Origin: Roseomonas xinghualingensis
GTDB lineage: Bacteria; Pseudomonadota; Alphaproteobacteria; Acetobacterales; Acetobacteraceae
DNA: 64,000 bases
Assembly: GCF_025791835.1 (NCBI RefSeq)
Contig: NZ_JAOXLP010000002.1
Coordinates: 186,001-250,000, forward strand
Direction: 5' to 3'
Part shown: positions 17,243-26,510 of the stretch, piece after piece
Numbering within the stretch: the stretch's first letter is position 1
Layout of the letters: each line of letters opens with the position of its first letter
Program-made: the position numbers and the translations under genes
Notes under the pieces: generated by a model
Databases searched by the model: none
The model's input: the letters and a program-made list of their open reading frames with translations, nothing else
What the model was told of the DNA's origin: nothing

Positions 17243-17803
17243 TCAGATCCGGTTGCGCGCGGGAGGGCGCAACAGCTCCTCGGCGGTGGGAGCCCGACCC
17301 GTGGGCGAGTCGGGCAGGCGGGGGCGATACTGGGCGGGAAGCCTGTCGTTCAGCCAAACGGCACCCTCGGCGATCAGGGGCAGGCTGCGGGCCTGACGCA
17401 CCGGCGCGGGCCAGATGTCCGTGGCCGGAACGAAGGCTCCAGCGGCGATATAGGCAACGAGCAGCACGATGACACCCCGCCCGAGGCCGAATACGATGCC
17501 CAGCGCACGGTCCACGCCACCCAGAACAGAATTTCGCACAGCGCCGGCGAGCAGCGCGATGATGATCTTCAGGACGATGAGGGTGACGATGAAGACCGCC
17601 GCCAGCGCCGCGATATCGGCCATCCATTCGGCGGGGAACAGGCCCGCGAACAGGCCGCGCGTGCCGTTCAGCATGTAGAAGGCGAAGGCGATGGCGCCTA
17701 CCCAGGCGCCGACGCCCAGCACTTCCCGGACGAGGCCGCGCATGTAGCCGATGGCGCCGGAGATGGCGACCAGCGCGAGGAAGACAGCATCGACCCAGGT
17801 CAT
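17243..17803 (-). CDS. cvpA: CvpA family membrane protein
   Basis: A 186-residue inner-membrane protein with four predicted hydrophobic segments (residues about 3-20, 28-48, 62-86 and 100-125) and a Pro/Arg-rich cytoplasmic tail. The start MTWVDAVFLALVAISGAIGY and the GxxRG element GYMRGLVREV match CvpA. The family is linked to colicin V export and envelope-stress tolerance, and its genetic neighbour is nearly always purF, as here (5 bp gap). The molecular function is not known. Confidence 0.9.
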   Translation of the reverse strand: MTWVDAVFLALVAISGAIGYMRGLVREVLGVGAWVGAIAFAFYMLNGTRGLFAGLFPAEWMADIAALAAVFIVTLIVLKIIIALLAGAVRNSVLGGVDRALGIVFGLGRGVIVLLVAYIAAGAFVPATDIWPAPVRQARSLPLIAEGAVWLNDRLPAQYRPRLPDSPTGRAPTAEELLRPPARNRI

Positions 17804-17863
17804 CGAAGGCGGGGTATAACCATGCTGTGGCGCGACGTCACGCGCGGCGGGCGCGGGGCAGGG

Positions 17864-19321
17864 TTACGCCGTTTCCTCCTGCGCAGCCTCGGCCGCGGCT
17901 GCCGCGGCCTTCGGCCTGTCCTTCGGGGCCGGCTTGCGGGTGGCGCCGGCCGCGAAGGGGGCCACGAGATCGGCCAGATGCCCGATCTCGGTCAGGCGAA
18001 GTCCCTCAGGGGCGGAAAGGGCGCGGCCCCCCCGGGCGACGCGGCGGGGCAGGGTGGCGGCGGCGAATCCAAGCTTTGCGGCCTCGCGCAGGCGCAACTC
18101 GGTCTGGGCGACCTGCCGGATTTCGCCAGAGAGGCCGACTTCCCCGAAAAAGACCATGTCCGGGGCGGCGGGGCGGTCGGTGGCGGCGCTGACCAGCGCC
18201 GCGGCCACCGCCAGATCGGCCGCGGGCTCGTTGATCCGCAGCCCGCCTGCGATGTTCAGATAGACATCGTTCTGGCCGAGGCTCATCCGGCAGCGTGTCT
18301 CCAGCACGGCGAGCAGCATGGAGAGGCGGCCCGAGTCCCAGCCTACCACCTGCCGCCGGGGGCTGCCGCCGGAGGCGGGGGAGAGAAGGGCCTGGATCTC
18401 CACCAGCACCGGGCGCGTTCCCTCCAGCCCTGCGAAGACCGCCGAGCCGGAGACATTGCCGCGCCGCTCCGCAAGGAAGAGGGCGGAGGGGTTGGGCACC
18501 TCGGCAAGGCCCGTTTCGGTCATTTCGAAGACGCCGATCTCGTCCGTGGCGCCGAATCGGTTCTTGGTGGCGCGCAGGATGCGGAACTGGTGGCCGCGGT
18601 CGCCTTCGAAATAGAGGGTCGCGTCCACCATGTGCTCCAGCACGCGGGGACCGGCGAGGGTGCCCTCCTTGGTCACATGGCCGACCAGGACCAGGGCGAA
18701 GTCGCGCGTCTTGGCGAGCCGCCCGAGCTCGGCGGCGCAGGCACGGACTTGGCTGACGGTGCCGGGGGCGGAATCCAGGCTGTCGAGCCAGACGGTCTGG
18801 ATGGAGTCCATGATGACGAGGCCGACATCCCGCTCCTCCTCCAGGCTGGCGAGGATGTCGCGGAGGGAGGAGGCGGCGGCGAGACCCAGCGGCGCGCCGG
18901 AGACGCCAAGCCGCAGGGCGCGGAGGCGGACCTGCTCGATCGCCTCCTCGCCCGAAATGTAGAGGGTGCGCTTGCCCGCCTCGGCCACGCGGGCCGCCGC
19001 CTGGAGCAGGATGGTGGACTTGCCGATGCCCGGATCACCACCGACTAGCACCACGGAGCCCGGCACGAAGCCGCCGCCGAGCACGCGGTCCAGCTCTGCC
19101 ATGCCTGTCCGGGTGCGGGGCGGCGGGGCGGAATGGCCCTTGAGGGCCACGAATTCCACCCGGCGCCCGCCGCCGGCGGTTTTGGTGGGGCCAGGGACAC
19201 GGGCCTGGACCACCTCTTCCGCCAGGGTGTTCCATTCGCCGCAGCCTTCGCACTTGCCCTGCCACTTCGGGTGGAGCGTGCCGCAGGACTGGCAGACATA
19301 GCGATGGGTGGCTTTGGCCAA
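17864..19321 (-). CDS. radA: DNA repair protein RadA (Sms)
   Basis: RecA-like ATPase that promotes branch migration during recombinational repair. It has an N-terminal four-Cys zinc finger (CQSCG...CEGCG), Walker A GDPGIGKST, the RadA-specific KNRFG motif (ATKNRFGA), and a C-terminal Lon-protease-like domain with PASGGSPRRQ. A low-complexity tail (KPAPKDRPKAAAAAAEAAQ) makes it 485 residues, slightly longer than usual. The start is set at the TTG at 19321, giving (M)AKATHRYVCQSCG, where the family normally begins. No clean ribosome site is visible, so this start is tentative. Confidence 0.93.
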   Translation of the reverse strand: MAKATHRYVCQSCGTLHPKWQGKCEGCGEWNTLAEEVVQARVPGPTKTAGGGRRVEFVALKGHSAPPPRTRTGMAELDRVLGGGFVPGSVVLVGGDPGIGKSTILLQAAARVAEAGKRTLYISGEEAIEQVRLRALRLGVSGAPLGLAAASSLRDILASLEEERDVGLVIMDSIQTVWLDSLDSAPGTVSQVRACAAELGRLAKTRDFALVLVGHVTKEGTLAGPRVLEHMVDATLYFEGDRGHQFRILRATKNRFGATDEIGVFEMTETGLAEVPNPSALFLAERRGNVSGSAVFAGLEGTRPVLVEIQALLSPASGGSPRRQVVGWDSGRLSMLLAVLETRCRMSLGQNDVYLNIAGGLRINEPAADLAVAAALVSAATDRPAAPDMVFFGEVGLSGEIRQVAQTELRLREAAKLGFAAATLPRRVARGGRALSAPEGLRLTEIGHLADLVAPFAAGATRKPAPKDRPKAAAAAAEAAQEETA

Positions 19322-19409
19322 GGGATGCCCGATCAAGAACGAAACGTGGACATCCGGGATGTAGCGCGTGGCGGGTCCGGATAGAAGGGCCTCGCGTCCC
19401 CGGCCTGTC

Positions 19410-20189
19410 CTACTTCCGCAACTCCATCTTGATCGGCCCCTCGCGCTCCCCGCGCGCGAACTGGTCCACCATCGCGTTCCCGGTCTCGCCCAGCTTCGCG
19501 GCGTCTCCGGTCCAGACAATCCGGCCCTTGTAGATCATGGACGCATGGTCGCCGATGCGGCGGGCACTGGCCATGTCATGGGTGATGGTGATGGCGGTAG
19601 CCCCCAGGCGCTGGACGCAATCCACGATCAGACCATCGATCACCGCGCCCATGATCGGGTCCAGACCCGTGGTGGGTTCGTCGAAGAAGATGATCCGGGG
19701 TTCGGAAGCGATGGCCCGGGCCAGCGCCACGCGCTTCTGCATGCCGCCCGACAACTCGGCGGGGGAGAGGTCGCCGACACTCGCATCCAGCCCCACGCCG
19801 GCCAGGGCCTCGGCCGCCTTGTCGCGTGCCTGCGCGCGGGTGATCCGCTTCTGGGCCAGCAGCTTGAAGCAGACATTCTCCCAGACGGGCAGGCTGTCGA
19901 AGAGGGCGCCGTTCTGGAAGAGCATGCCGGTGTGGTCCAGCACCTCCTCCCGCTCCCGCGTGGACATGCCCAGCACATCGCGCCCGTCGATCTCGATCAC
20001 GCCGGAATCCGGCTGGATGAGGCCGAGGATGCATTTGATGGTGACGGACTTGCCCGAGCCGGAGCCCCCGAGGATGACCATGGAATGGCCCGGCATGACA
20101 TCCAGGTCCACGCCGTCCAGCACCTGCTTGCCGTTGAAGGCCTTCCGCAGGCCGCGCAGCCTGATCCTGGGCAGGTTGTTCCCGCTCAT
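19410..20189 (-). CDS. mlaF: MlaF-type lipid-transport ABC ATPase
   Basis: ATPase of the Mla phospholipid transporter, which moves glycerophospholipids between inner and outer membranes and maintains outer-membrane asymmetry. The 259-residue protein has Walker A GGSGSGKS, the Q-loop LFQNGALFDSL typical of MlaF, signature LSGGMQKR, Walker B IIFFDEPTTGLDP and the H-loop THD. Its start overlaps the mlaE stop (ATGA). The substrate-binding partner mlaD is not adjacent: radA follows instead, so mlaD must lie elsewhere. Confidence 0.9.
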   Translation of the reverse strand: MSGNNLPRIRLRGLRKAFNGKQVLDGVDLDVMPGHSMVILGGSGSGKSVTIKCILGLIQPDSGVIEIDGRDVLGMSTREREEVLDHTGMLFQNGALFDSLPVWENVCFKLLAQKRITRAQARDKAAEALAGVGLDASVGDLSPAELSGGMQKRVALARAIASEPRIIFFDEPTTGLDPIMGAVIDGLIVDCVQRLGATAITITHDMASARRIGDHASMIYKGRIVWTGDAAKLGETGNAMVDQFARGEREGPIKMELRK

Positions 20190-20974
20190 CGCGCGAAGAA
20201 CGCCTCGGTGAGCACGTAGTCGAGGGCAAGGATGAGGATGGAGGAGGAGACGACCGCCGTCGTGGTGGCCGCGCCCACGCCTTGCGCGCCGCCGCGCGAG
20301 GTATAGCCGCACCAGGTGCCCATCAGGGCCACGATGAAGCCGAAGACGGCTGCCTTCACCAACCCGCTGACCACATCCATGACCTGGAGGAAGTCGAGGG
20401 TGGATTTGAGGTATCCCGGCCCGGAGAAGCCGAGCTTCAGCGTGCCGATCAGGAAGCCGCCCATCACGCCCAGTACATCCGCCACCACCACCAGCAGCGG
20501 CATGGCCAGGATCGCGGCCAGCAGGCGCGGGGCCACGAGGTACTTCATGGGATCGGTCGAAAGGGTCGTCAGGGCGTCGATCTGGTCGGTCACGCGCATG
20601 GTGCCGATCTCGGCCGCGAAGGCGGCGCCGATACGGCCCGAGACCATCAGCCCCGCCAGCACCGGGCCGAGTTCCCGCGTGATGGAGAGCACGACGACAT
20701 TCGCCACCGCGCTTTCCGCTCCGAAGCGGGAGAAGCCGGAATAGGATTGCAGCGCGAGGACCATGCCGGTGAAGATCGCCGTCAGCCCCACCACCGGCAG
20801 GGAGAAGAACGCGACCTCCATGAAGGCGCGAAGGAAAAGGCGCGGATGGAAGGGCGGGCGGACAAGATGGCTCAGCCCCTCCAGCGCGAAGAGAACAACG
20901 GCGCCGGTGCTTCGGCACAGGTTCAGGGTAGCGCGCCCGAGGGACGCCACCCAATCGACGGGGGCCAGGGTCAC
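20186..20974 (-). CDS. mlaE: MlaE-type ABC transporter permease
   Basis: A 262-residue integral membrane protein of the MlaE family, permease of the retrograde/anterograde phospholipid transporter. The diagnostic central region ELGPVLAGLMVSGRIGAAFAAEIGTM is complete in order (part shown: GPVLAGLMVSGRIGAA), with about five membrane segments and the conserved VTDQIDAL element. It overlaps both neighbours by 4 bp (alr upstream, mlaF downstream), which shows tight translational coupling inside a replication/repair gene run. Confidence 0.9.
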   Translation of the reverse strand: MTLAPVDWVASLGRATLNLCRSTGAVVLFALEGLSHLVRPPFHPRLFLRAFMEVAFFSLPVVGLTAIFTGMVLALQSYSGFSRFGAESAVANVVVLSITRELGPVLAGLMVSGRIGAAFAAEIGTMRVTDQIDALTTLSTDPMKYLVAPRLLAAILAMPLLVVVADVLGVMGGFLIGTLKLGFSGPGYLKSTLDFLQVMDVVSGLVKAAVFGFIVALMGTWCGYTSRGGAQGVGAATTTAVVSSSILILALDYVLTEAFFAR

Positions 20975-22044
20975 GCCGCGTTCACATAGCTGCGGCGGTA
21001 GCGGCGGCCCAGGGCAGTCAGCACCTCATAGCCGATGGTGCCGGCGCGGGCACCCACGTCATCGGCCGTGTTGTCGGGGCCGATCAACTCGATCATGGAC
21101 CCGGGCGCGATGGCGGGATGATCGGTCACGTCGAAAGTGCTGAGATCCATGGATACCCGCCCGATCAGGGGAACGTCCTCTCCGTTGTGCCAGCCAAGGG
21201 CGCGGCCGGACAGGGCTCTCAGATAGCCATCGGCATAGCCCACGGCAACGGTGGCGATCCGGGAGGGCCGGGAGGCCACCCAGCTGGCGCCATAGCCGAC
21301 CGCCGTGCCCGCCGGGACTTCCCGGACCTGCAGCACCGGCGCGGCGAGGCTTACGACCGGCCGCATGGGGTTTGGGTGCCCCGGCGTGGGATTGATCCCG
21401 TAGAGGGCGCAGCCGGGTCGGGCGAGGTCCGAGGCGAAGTCCCGCCCGAGGAAGATCCCGGAGGAATTGGCGAAGGAGAAGGGAGCCGCCGGCAGGCGGG
21501 CGCGGGCCGCCGCGAAGCGGGCGGCCTGCCCGGCATTCATCTCGTGGGAGGGGTCATCCGCGCAGGCCAAGTGGGTCATGACGTAGCGGAGATTCACGCC
21601 GCGCAGGGGCGAGGGATCCTCCGCCAGCCTGTCCAGCTCGGCGGGGGAGAGGCCGAGCCGGGCCATGCCGGTGTCCAGATGCAACAGGACATCGCGGCCG
21701 GTGCCGGACCAGGCGGCGATGTCGCCCGGCGAGTTCAGGACTGGGGTGAGGCCGGCATCCTCGTCGTCGCCCGGGCGGAAGCCGTTCAGCACGGCGATCA
21801 TGGGGCCGGGGCCGATGGCTGCCCGAACCTCGGTGCCTTCCGCCACATGGGCGACGAAGAATTGGCGGCAACCGGCGGCTGCCAGGGCCGGCGCAACCTG
21901 GCCAGCCCCCAGCCCATAGGCATCGGCCTTCACCGCCGCGCCGGTTTCCACCCCGCCCGCTTCCGCGTGGCGGGCGCGGATGGCAGCCCAGTTGGCGGCA
22001 ACCGCGCCGAGATCGATCGTCAGAATCCCTGTCAGTTCAGTCAT
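20971..22044 (-). CDS. alr: Alanine racemase
   Basis: PLP enzyme interconverting L- and D-alanine for peptidoglycan. The 357-residue protein has the PLP-lysine segment AAVKADAYGLGA near residue 37, the TIM-barrel phosphate-binding region with FANSSG, the catalytic-Tyr region VGYGASW and the C-terminal GRVSMDLSTFDVT element. It lies 8 bp downstream of dnaB and overlaps mlaE, as part of the conserved dnaB-alr-radA order. A dadX-type catabolic role is unlikely because no dadA is nearby. Confidence 0.93.
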   Translation of the reverse strand: MTELTGILTIDLGAVAANWAAIRARHAEAGGVETGAAVKADAYGLGAGQVAPALAAAGCRQFFVAHVAEGTEVRAAIGPGPMIAVLNGFRPGDDEDAGLTPVLNSPGDIAAWSGTGRDVLLHLDTGMARLGLSPAELDRLAEDPSPLRGVNLRYVMTHLACADDPSHEMNAGQAARFAAARARLPAAPFSFANSSGIFLGRDFASDLARPGCALYGINPTPGHPNPMRPVVSLAAPVLQVREVPAGTAVGYGASWVASRPSRIATVAVGYADGYLRALSGRALGWHNGEDVPLIGRVSMDLSTFDVTDHPAIAPGSMIELIGPDNTADDVGARAGTIGYEVLTALGRRYRRSYVNAA

Positions 22045-22052
22045 GGGATGGC

Positions 22053-23573
22053 TCAGCTGTAGTCATCCTGGTCGTGGGTCTGATCAAGGTCGCCGAAGCG
22101 GGTGAACTCGCCCTCGAAGAACAGCCGGATCGTGCCGGTGGGGCCATGGCGCTGCTTGGCGATAATCAGCTCGGCCTTGTTATGGGCCTGCTCCATGTCC
22201 TTCTGCCACTTGTCCAGCGCCTCGTTGTACTTCTCCTGATTGTCGTGGTTCAGTTCCTTCGGCATCTTCTGCGCCAGATAGTATTCGTCTCGGTAGACGA
22301 ACATGACCACGTCGGCGTCCTGCTCGATCGAGCCGGATTCACGCAGGTCGGCCATTTGCGGGCGCTTGTCCTCGCGCGACTCCACCTGGCGGGAGAGCTG
22401 GGAGAGGGCGATGACGGGAACCGACAGCTCCTTGGCGATGGCCTTGAGGCCCTGGGTGATCTGGCTGATTTCCTGCACCCGGTTCTCCGGACGCGTGCCC
22501 GCGGCAGGGCGCATCAGCTGGAGATAGTCCACGATGATCAGGTTCAGCCCCTTGGTCCGCATCAGGCGGCGGCAGCGGGTGCGGAGCGCCGAGATGGTGA
22601 TGGCCGGGGTGTCGTCGATGAAGAGCGGCATGGAGGCGAGGTCGCGGCTCACCTCCACGAATTTGTCGAAGTCCCGCTGGGAGATGTCGCCACGACGGAT
22701 GCGGTCGCCTGAAACCCGTGCCTGTTCCGAGAGGATACGGGCGGCGAGCTGGTCGGCGCTCATTTCCAGGGAGAAGATGGCCACGCCGCCGCGGACCGGC
22801 GCGTTCGGGTTCTTCTCCTGGCATTCGCGCATCACCGCCTTTGCGGCGCCGAAGCCGATTTTCACGGCCAGGGCGGTCTTACCCATGGCGGGGCGGCCGG
22901 CAAGGATCAGCAGGTCCGAGGGATGCAGGCCGCCCAGCTTGCTGTCCACGTCCCGCAGCCCGGTGGACAGGCCGGAAACGCCGCCTGGCGTGCTGAAGGC
23001 ACGTTCGGCGTGCCCCACCGCGATGGTCAGCGCCTTTTCGAAGGTGACCATGCCGCCATCGGAGGAACCGTCGGTGGCTAGGTTGAACAGGGACTGCTCG
23101 GCAGCTTCCAGCTGGGCCTTACCGTCCAGCTCTGGCTCCGCGCCATAGGCGCGATTCACCACCACTTCGCCGAGATCCACCAGCTGGCGGCGCAGGAAGC
23201 AATCGAAGATGACACGGCCGTATTCGCCGGCATTGATGATGCCAACCATGGCGGTGAGGAGCTGCGCGAGATAGGCGGGGCCGCCCACCTCGTCGAGCAG
23301 GCCCGAATGCTCGAACTCGGCGCGCAAGGTGACGACATCGGCCAGCTGGCCGGCTTCGATCCGGCGCTGGATGGCATGGAAGATCCGGCCGTGGATCGGA
23401 TCGGCGAAATGCTCGGCGGCCAGGAATTCCGAGACGCGCTCATAGGCCTTGTTGTTGGCCAGCAGCGCGCCCAGCAGTGCCTGCTCCGCCTCGATATTCG
23501 AGGGGGGCAGGCGCTGGGAGATGCCCGGCATTCCGTTGCCGGCCGGCTCCGCGAAGCTGTCGAAGGCGTTCAT
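22053..23573 (-). CDS. dnaB: Replicative DNA helicase
   Basis: Hexameric 5'-3' helicase at the replication fork. The 506-residue protein has the N-terminal DnaB domain (PPSNIEAEQALLGALLANN), a linker, then the RecA-type ATPase domain with Walker A AGRPAMGKTA near residue 228, Walker B LIIVDYLQLM and the arginine-finger region ESREDKRPQMADLRESGSIE. The C-terminus ends at RFGDLD... as usual, with no intein. It is followed by alr and preceded by cfa with a 9 bp gap. Confidence 0.97.
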   Translation of the reverse strand: MNAFDSFAEPAGNGMPGISQRLPPSNIEAEQALLGALLANNKAYERVSEFLAAEHFADPIHGRIFHAIQRRIEAGQLADVVTLRAEFEHSGLLDEVGGPAYLAQLLTAMVGIINAGEYGRVIFDCFLRRQLVDLGEVVVNRAYGAEPELDGKAQLEAAEQSLFNLATDGSSDGGMVTFEKALTIAVGHAERAFSTPGGVSGLSTGLRDVDSKLGGLHPSDLLILAGRPAMGKTALAVKIGFGAAKAVMRECQEKNPNAPVRGGVAIFSLEMSADQLAARILSEQARVSGDRIRRGDISQRDFDKFVEVSRDLASMPLFIDDTPAITISALRTRCRRLMRTKGLNLIIVDYLQLMRPAAGTRPENRVQEISQITQGLKAIAKELSVPVIALSQLSRQVESREDKRPQMADLRESGSIEQDADVVMFVYRDEYYLAQKMPKELNHDNQEKYNEALDKWQKDMEQAHNKAELIIAKQRHGPTGTIRLFFEGEFTRFGDLDQTHDQDDYS

Positions 23574-23582
23574 GGGGGCAGT

Positions 23583-24869
23583 CTAGCCCCCGGCGCGCTC
23601 CACGTCCCGCGAGACCTGATCCCCCGGCTCTGTGGATGGCGGTGGATCATGTGGATATGTCGATGCCCGTTCGGCATCGAACATGTAGTCCCGGGTCAGG
23701 GGAAGGGCATCCACGTTCCGCGTCAGCTGCAACTGCCAGTTCATATGGCCCCAGCGCCGGAAGGAAAGTTCAGACGCGGAGAGGTAGAACTCGAACATGC
23801 GGCAGAAGCGCTCGTCATAGAGCGACTTGATGGCGTTCCGATTGGCGGCGAAGCGGTCGCGCCAATGAGCGATGGTCATGGCGTAGTGCAGTCGCAGGAT
23901 CTCGATATCCGTGATCCAGAGCCCGGCCTTCTCCGCCGCCGGCACCACCTCGGACAAGGCGGGGGAGTAGCCGCCCGGGAAGATGTATTTGGTGATCCAG
24001 GGATTGGTGGTGGCGGGTCCCTCGGACTGGCCGATGGCATGGATCAGTGCCACTCCATCCTCCTTCAGCGCGCCTTTCACGGTGCGGAAGAAGGAGGTGT
24101 AGTGGTTGATTCCCACATGCTCGAACATGCCGACCGAGACGATGCGGTCCATCGGGCGGGCCCAGCTGCGGTAATCCATCAGCTCGAAGTGCACGCGGTC
24201 TGACAGGCCGGCAGCTTCGGCCCGCGCGCGCGACTCGGTGACTTGCTCCTCCGACAGGGTCAGGCCGGTCACGCGGGCGCCGTAGTCACGTGCCAGGGTG
24301 ATGGCGAGGCCACCCCAGCCGGAGCCGATGTCCAGAACCTCCAGATCCGGGCGGTCAAGCTTCAGCTTGGAGGCGAGGTGGCGCTTCTTCAGCGCCTGGG
24401 CCTCCTCCAGCGTCTCCTTCCCGGTCGGAAAATAGGCGCAGGAATACTGGCGGTCGGCGTCGAGGAAGAGGGAGTAGAGGGTGCCGTTCAGGTCGTAGTG
24501 ATGGGCGACGTTCCGGCGGCTGCGGCGGGCGGTATTGAGGTCCAGCAGGCGGCGCCCGGCCCAGCGGAAGCCCTCGTTGATCTTCATGGCCGGGTGGCTG
24601 CCGCCAGAAGCCATGTTCAGCAGGAGCACGTCCAGCACGTCATGAATGGTGGAGCCGTCAATCGGCTCGACACTGCCGTCCATATAGCCCTCACCGAAGC
24701 CGAGGGAGGGATTCCAGACAAGGCGGCGAGTGATTTCGTGATTGGTCAGCGCCAGGGCGGCGCTCGGTCCCGGCTGTGAACCATTGAAGCTTCGGCTGGT
24801 GCCGTCCGGGTAGCGAATCTTGAGAGTGCCGCAGCGGATCAGGCGGGAGAGGATCGAATCGAGAAGCAA
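23583..24869 (-). CDS. cfa: Cyclopropane-fatty-acyl-phospholipid synthase
   Basis: Adds a methylene group from SAM across the double bond of unsaturated acyl chains in membrane phospholipids. The 428-residue protein has an N-terminal lipid-binding domain and a C-terminal methyltransferase domain with SAM motif VLDIGSGWGGLA and the family hallmark regions NVAHHYDLNGTLYSLFLD, YSCAYF and FEHVG. The TTG at 24869 is chosen because AAGGAGG lies 6 bases upstream; an ATG at 24938 would add an unlikely prefix with no ribosome site. It sits between rplI and dnaB, which are usually adjacent, so it looks like an insertion into this conserved run. Confidence 0.9.
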   Translation of the reverse strand: MLLDSILSRLIRCGTLKIRYPDGTSRSFNGSQPGPSAALALTNHEITRRLVWNPSLGFGEGYMDGSVEPIDGSTIHDVLDVLLLNMASGGSHPAMKINEGFRWAGRRLLDLNTARRSRRNVAHHYDLNGTLYSLFLDADRQYSCAYFPTGKETLEEAQALKKRHLASKLKLDRPDLEVLDIGSGWGGLAITLARDYGARVTGLTLSEEQVTESRARAEAAGLSDRVHFELMDYRSWARPMDRIVSVGMFEHVGINHYTSFFRTVKGALKEDGVALIHAIGQSEGPATTNPWITKYIFPGGYSPALSEVVPAAEKAGLWITDIEILRLHYAMTIAHWRDRFAANRNAIKSLYDERFCRMFEFYLSASELSFRRWGHMNWQLQLTRNVDALPLTRDYMFDAERASTYPHDPPPSTEPGDQVSRDVERAGG

Positions 24870-24949
24870 GGTCGGCCTCCTTGCCGGGGAGGCTGTGCCC
24901 CGGGCAAGGGGATCGCAACGATCTGGTGTAAAAATCACCGAAGCGTGAT

Positions 24950-24996
24950 GATTAAATAAGAAGATGGCCGCTCCCCCGGTTAGGGAGCGGCCATCT
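24950..24996 (-). terminator. Rho-independent terminator of the rpsF-rpsR-rplI operon
   Basis: A perfect 14-bp stem (AGATGGCCGCTCCC with its complement, 24962-24996) has a 7-base loop and, on the minus strand, is followed by the T-rich run TCTTATTTAATC. It lies 24 bases after the rplI stop and separates the ribosomal operon from cfa. Confidence 0.85.
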
Positions 24997-25019
24997 CCGG
25001 CCAGCGCTTGCGCGCGGGC

Positions 25020-25586
25020 TTATTCGGTCGCGGCGCCCAGTTCGGACAGCTCGGCGGCCAGTTCGGCCTCGAGGCTGGCTTCCTCGGCCTCCTGCTCGGC
25101 GCGCAGGTCCTCGCCGCGCGCCTGCTTCTCGGCCTCTTCCGGGGAGCGCGCGACGTTCACGACCACCGGGATGGAGACCTCCGGGTGCAGCGCGATGCGG
25201 ACGGTGGTGAGGCCCAGCGTCTTGATCGGCTGCTCCAGGATCACCTGGTCACGGGTGATGGTGAGGCCGGCGTCCTTCGTCGCGTCCGCGATGTCGCGGC
25301 CGGAGACGGAGCCGTAGAGAGCGCCGCTCTCGCCGGCGGAGCGGATCAGGATGACCGAAAGGCCCTCCATACGCTCGGCCACGCGCTCGGCCTCCTCGCG
25401 CCGCTTGAGGTTCTGGGCCTCGAGCTGCGCGCGCTCACGCTCGAAGCGCGCCAGGTTGTCCTTGGTCGCGCGGATGGCGCGGCCGGAGGGCAGCAGGAAG
25501 TTGCGGGCGTAGCCAGGCTTCACCGTCACGGTGTCGCCCATCTGGCCGAGCTTCTCGACCCGCTGCATCAGGATGACGTCGATCAT
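25020..25586 (-). CDS. rplI: 50S ribosomal protein L9
   Basis: The 188-residue L9 protein binds 23S rRNA near the base of the L1 stalk. The N-terminal domain shows the L9 signature [21 protein letters not shown], followed by the connecting helix ([19 protein letters not shown]) and the C-terminal domain. An acidic, Ala/Glu-rich tail of about 35 residues extends past the usual length, as often seen in Acetobacteraceae. The ATG at 25586 gives the normal [14 protein letters not shown] start. Confidence 0.96.
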   Translation of the reverse strand: MIDVILMQRVEKLGQMGDTVTVKPGYARNFLLPSGRAIRATKDNLARFERERAQLEAQNLKRREEAERVAERMEGLSVILIRSAGESGALYGSVSGRDIADATKDAGLTITRDQVILEQPIKTLGLTTVRIALHPEVSIPVVVNVARSPEEAEKQARGEDLRAEQEAEEASLEAELAAELSELGAATE

Positions 25587-25602
25587 GGCGATGTGCTCCC
25601 GA

Positions 25603-25884
25603 TCAGTCGTTGATGACGTAGGGGAGCAGCGCCAGGAAGCGGGCGCGCTTGATGGCATTCGCCAGCTCGCGCTGCTTCTTGGCGGAGACCGCCGTGATGC
25701 GGGACGGCACGATCTTGCCGCGCTCGCTCAGGAAGCGGGACAGCAGGCGCACGTCCTTGTAGTCGATCTTCGGCGCGTTCGGGCCGGAGAAGGGGCAGGA
25801 CTTGCGGCGGCGATAGAAGGGCCGGCGGGCGCCGACGGCCGTGCGGCGCGCGGCGGGGGACAGGTCGGTCGTCGTCTCGGACAT
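25603..25884 (-). CDS. rpsR: 30S ribosomal protein S18
   Basis: The 93-residue S18 protein binds with S6 to the platform of the 30S subunit. The diagnostic [10 protein letters not shown] motif and the [22 protein letters not shown] region are intact. It lies between rpsF (6 bp gap) and rplI (16 bp gap) in the standard operon. Confidence 0.97.
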   Translation of the reverse strand: MSETTTDLSPAARRTAVGARRPFYRRRKSCPFSGPNAPKIDYKDVRLLSRFLSERGKIVPSRITAVSAKKQRELANAIKRARFLALLPYVIND

Positions 25885-25890
25885 CAGATC

Positions 25891-26361
25891 TTACTCCTCG
25901 CCGCCCATGGCGTCGGCGTCGTCGCGCTGGCGGGCACGGAATTCCTCGCGGTCGTCACCGCGCTCGCGGCCACGGCCGGAGCTGAAACGGCCGGCCGGGC
26001 GGGGGCCGCGGAAGCCGCGGTCGCGCTCGCGATCATCGCCACGCTTGGCCAGGATGGCCGAGGGGGCGTCGTCGATCGTCTCGATCCGCAGGGTCATGTG
26101 GCGCAGCACGTCCTCATGCAGGCCGAGCTGGCGCGCGACCTCCTTCTCGGCGGCGGCGGTGCAGTCCAGGCCCAGCAGCATGTAGTGGGCCTTGCGGTTC
26201 TTCTTGATCTTGTACGCGAGGCCGCGGAGGCCCCAGTACTCGCGCTTGCGGACCTCGCCGCCGGCGCCGCCGACGATCTCGCCGACCTGGTCGGCAATGG
26301 CCTCAACCTGAGCCTGCGTCAGGTCGTTCCGCGCGATGAGCACGGTTTCATAAAGCGGCAT
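25891..26361 (-). CDS. rpsF: 30S ribosomal protein S6
   Basis: The 156-residue S6 protein starts MPLYETVLIARNDLTQAQVE and has the conserved YWGLRGLAYKIKKNRKAHY RNA/S18-binding region. After about residue 105 it carries a long charged tail (RGDDRERDRGFRGPRP, then an Arg/Gly/Asp-rich end) typical of alphaproteobacterial S6. The start at 26361 has GGGACAAAG upstream rather than a strong ribosome site. It heads the rpsF-rpsR-rplI transcript, whose promoter must lie in 26362-26510. Confidence 0.96.
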   Translation of the reverse strand: MPLYETVLIARNDLTQAQVEAIADQVGEIVGGAGGEVRKREYWGLRGLAYKIKKNRKAHYMLLGLDCTAAAEKEVARQLGLHEDVLRHMTLRIETIDDAPSAILAKRGDDRERDRGFRGPRPAGRFSSGRGRERGDDREEFRARQRDDADAMGGEE

Positions 26362-26510
26362 CTTTGTCCCTTCGGATGTCTCAGCCCGGGCCGCCGCGGG
26401 ATGCGGCAGCGAAACAGGCATAGCCGCGCGCGATGCCTCGCGCCCGGCAGGGTGGCGGGGCCGTATAGGGGATGGGGGGAGGGGATGCAAGCCGCTTCCG
26501 GGGGGCGGCC

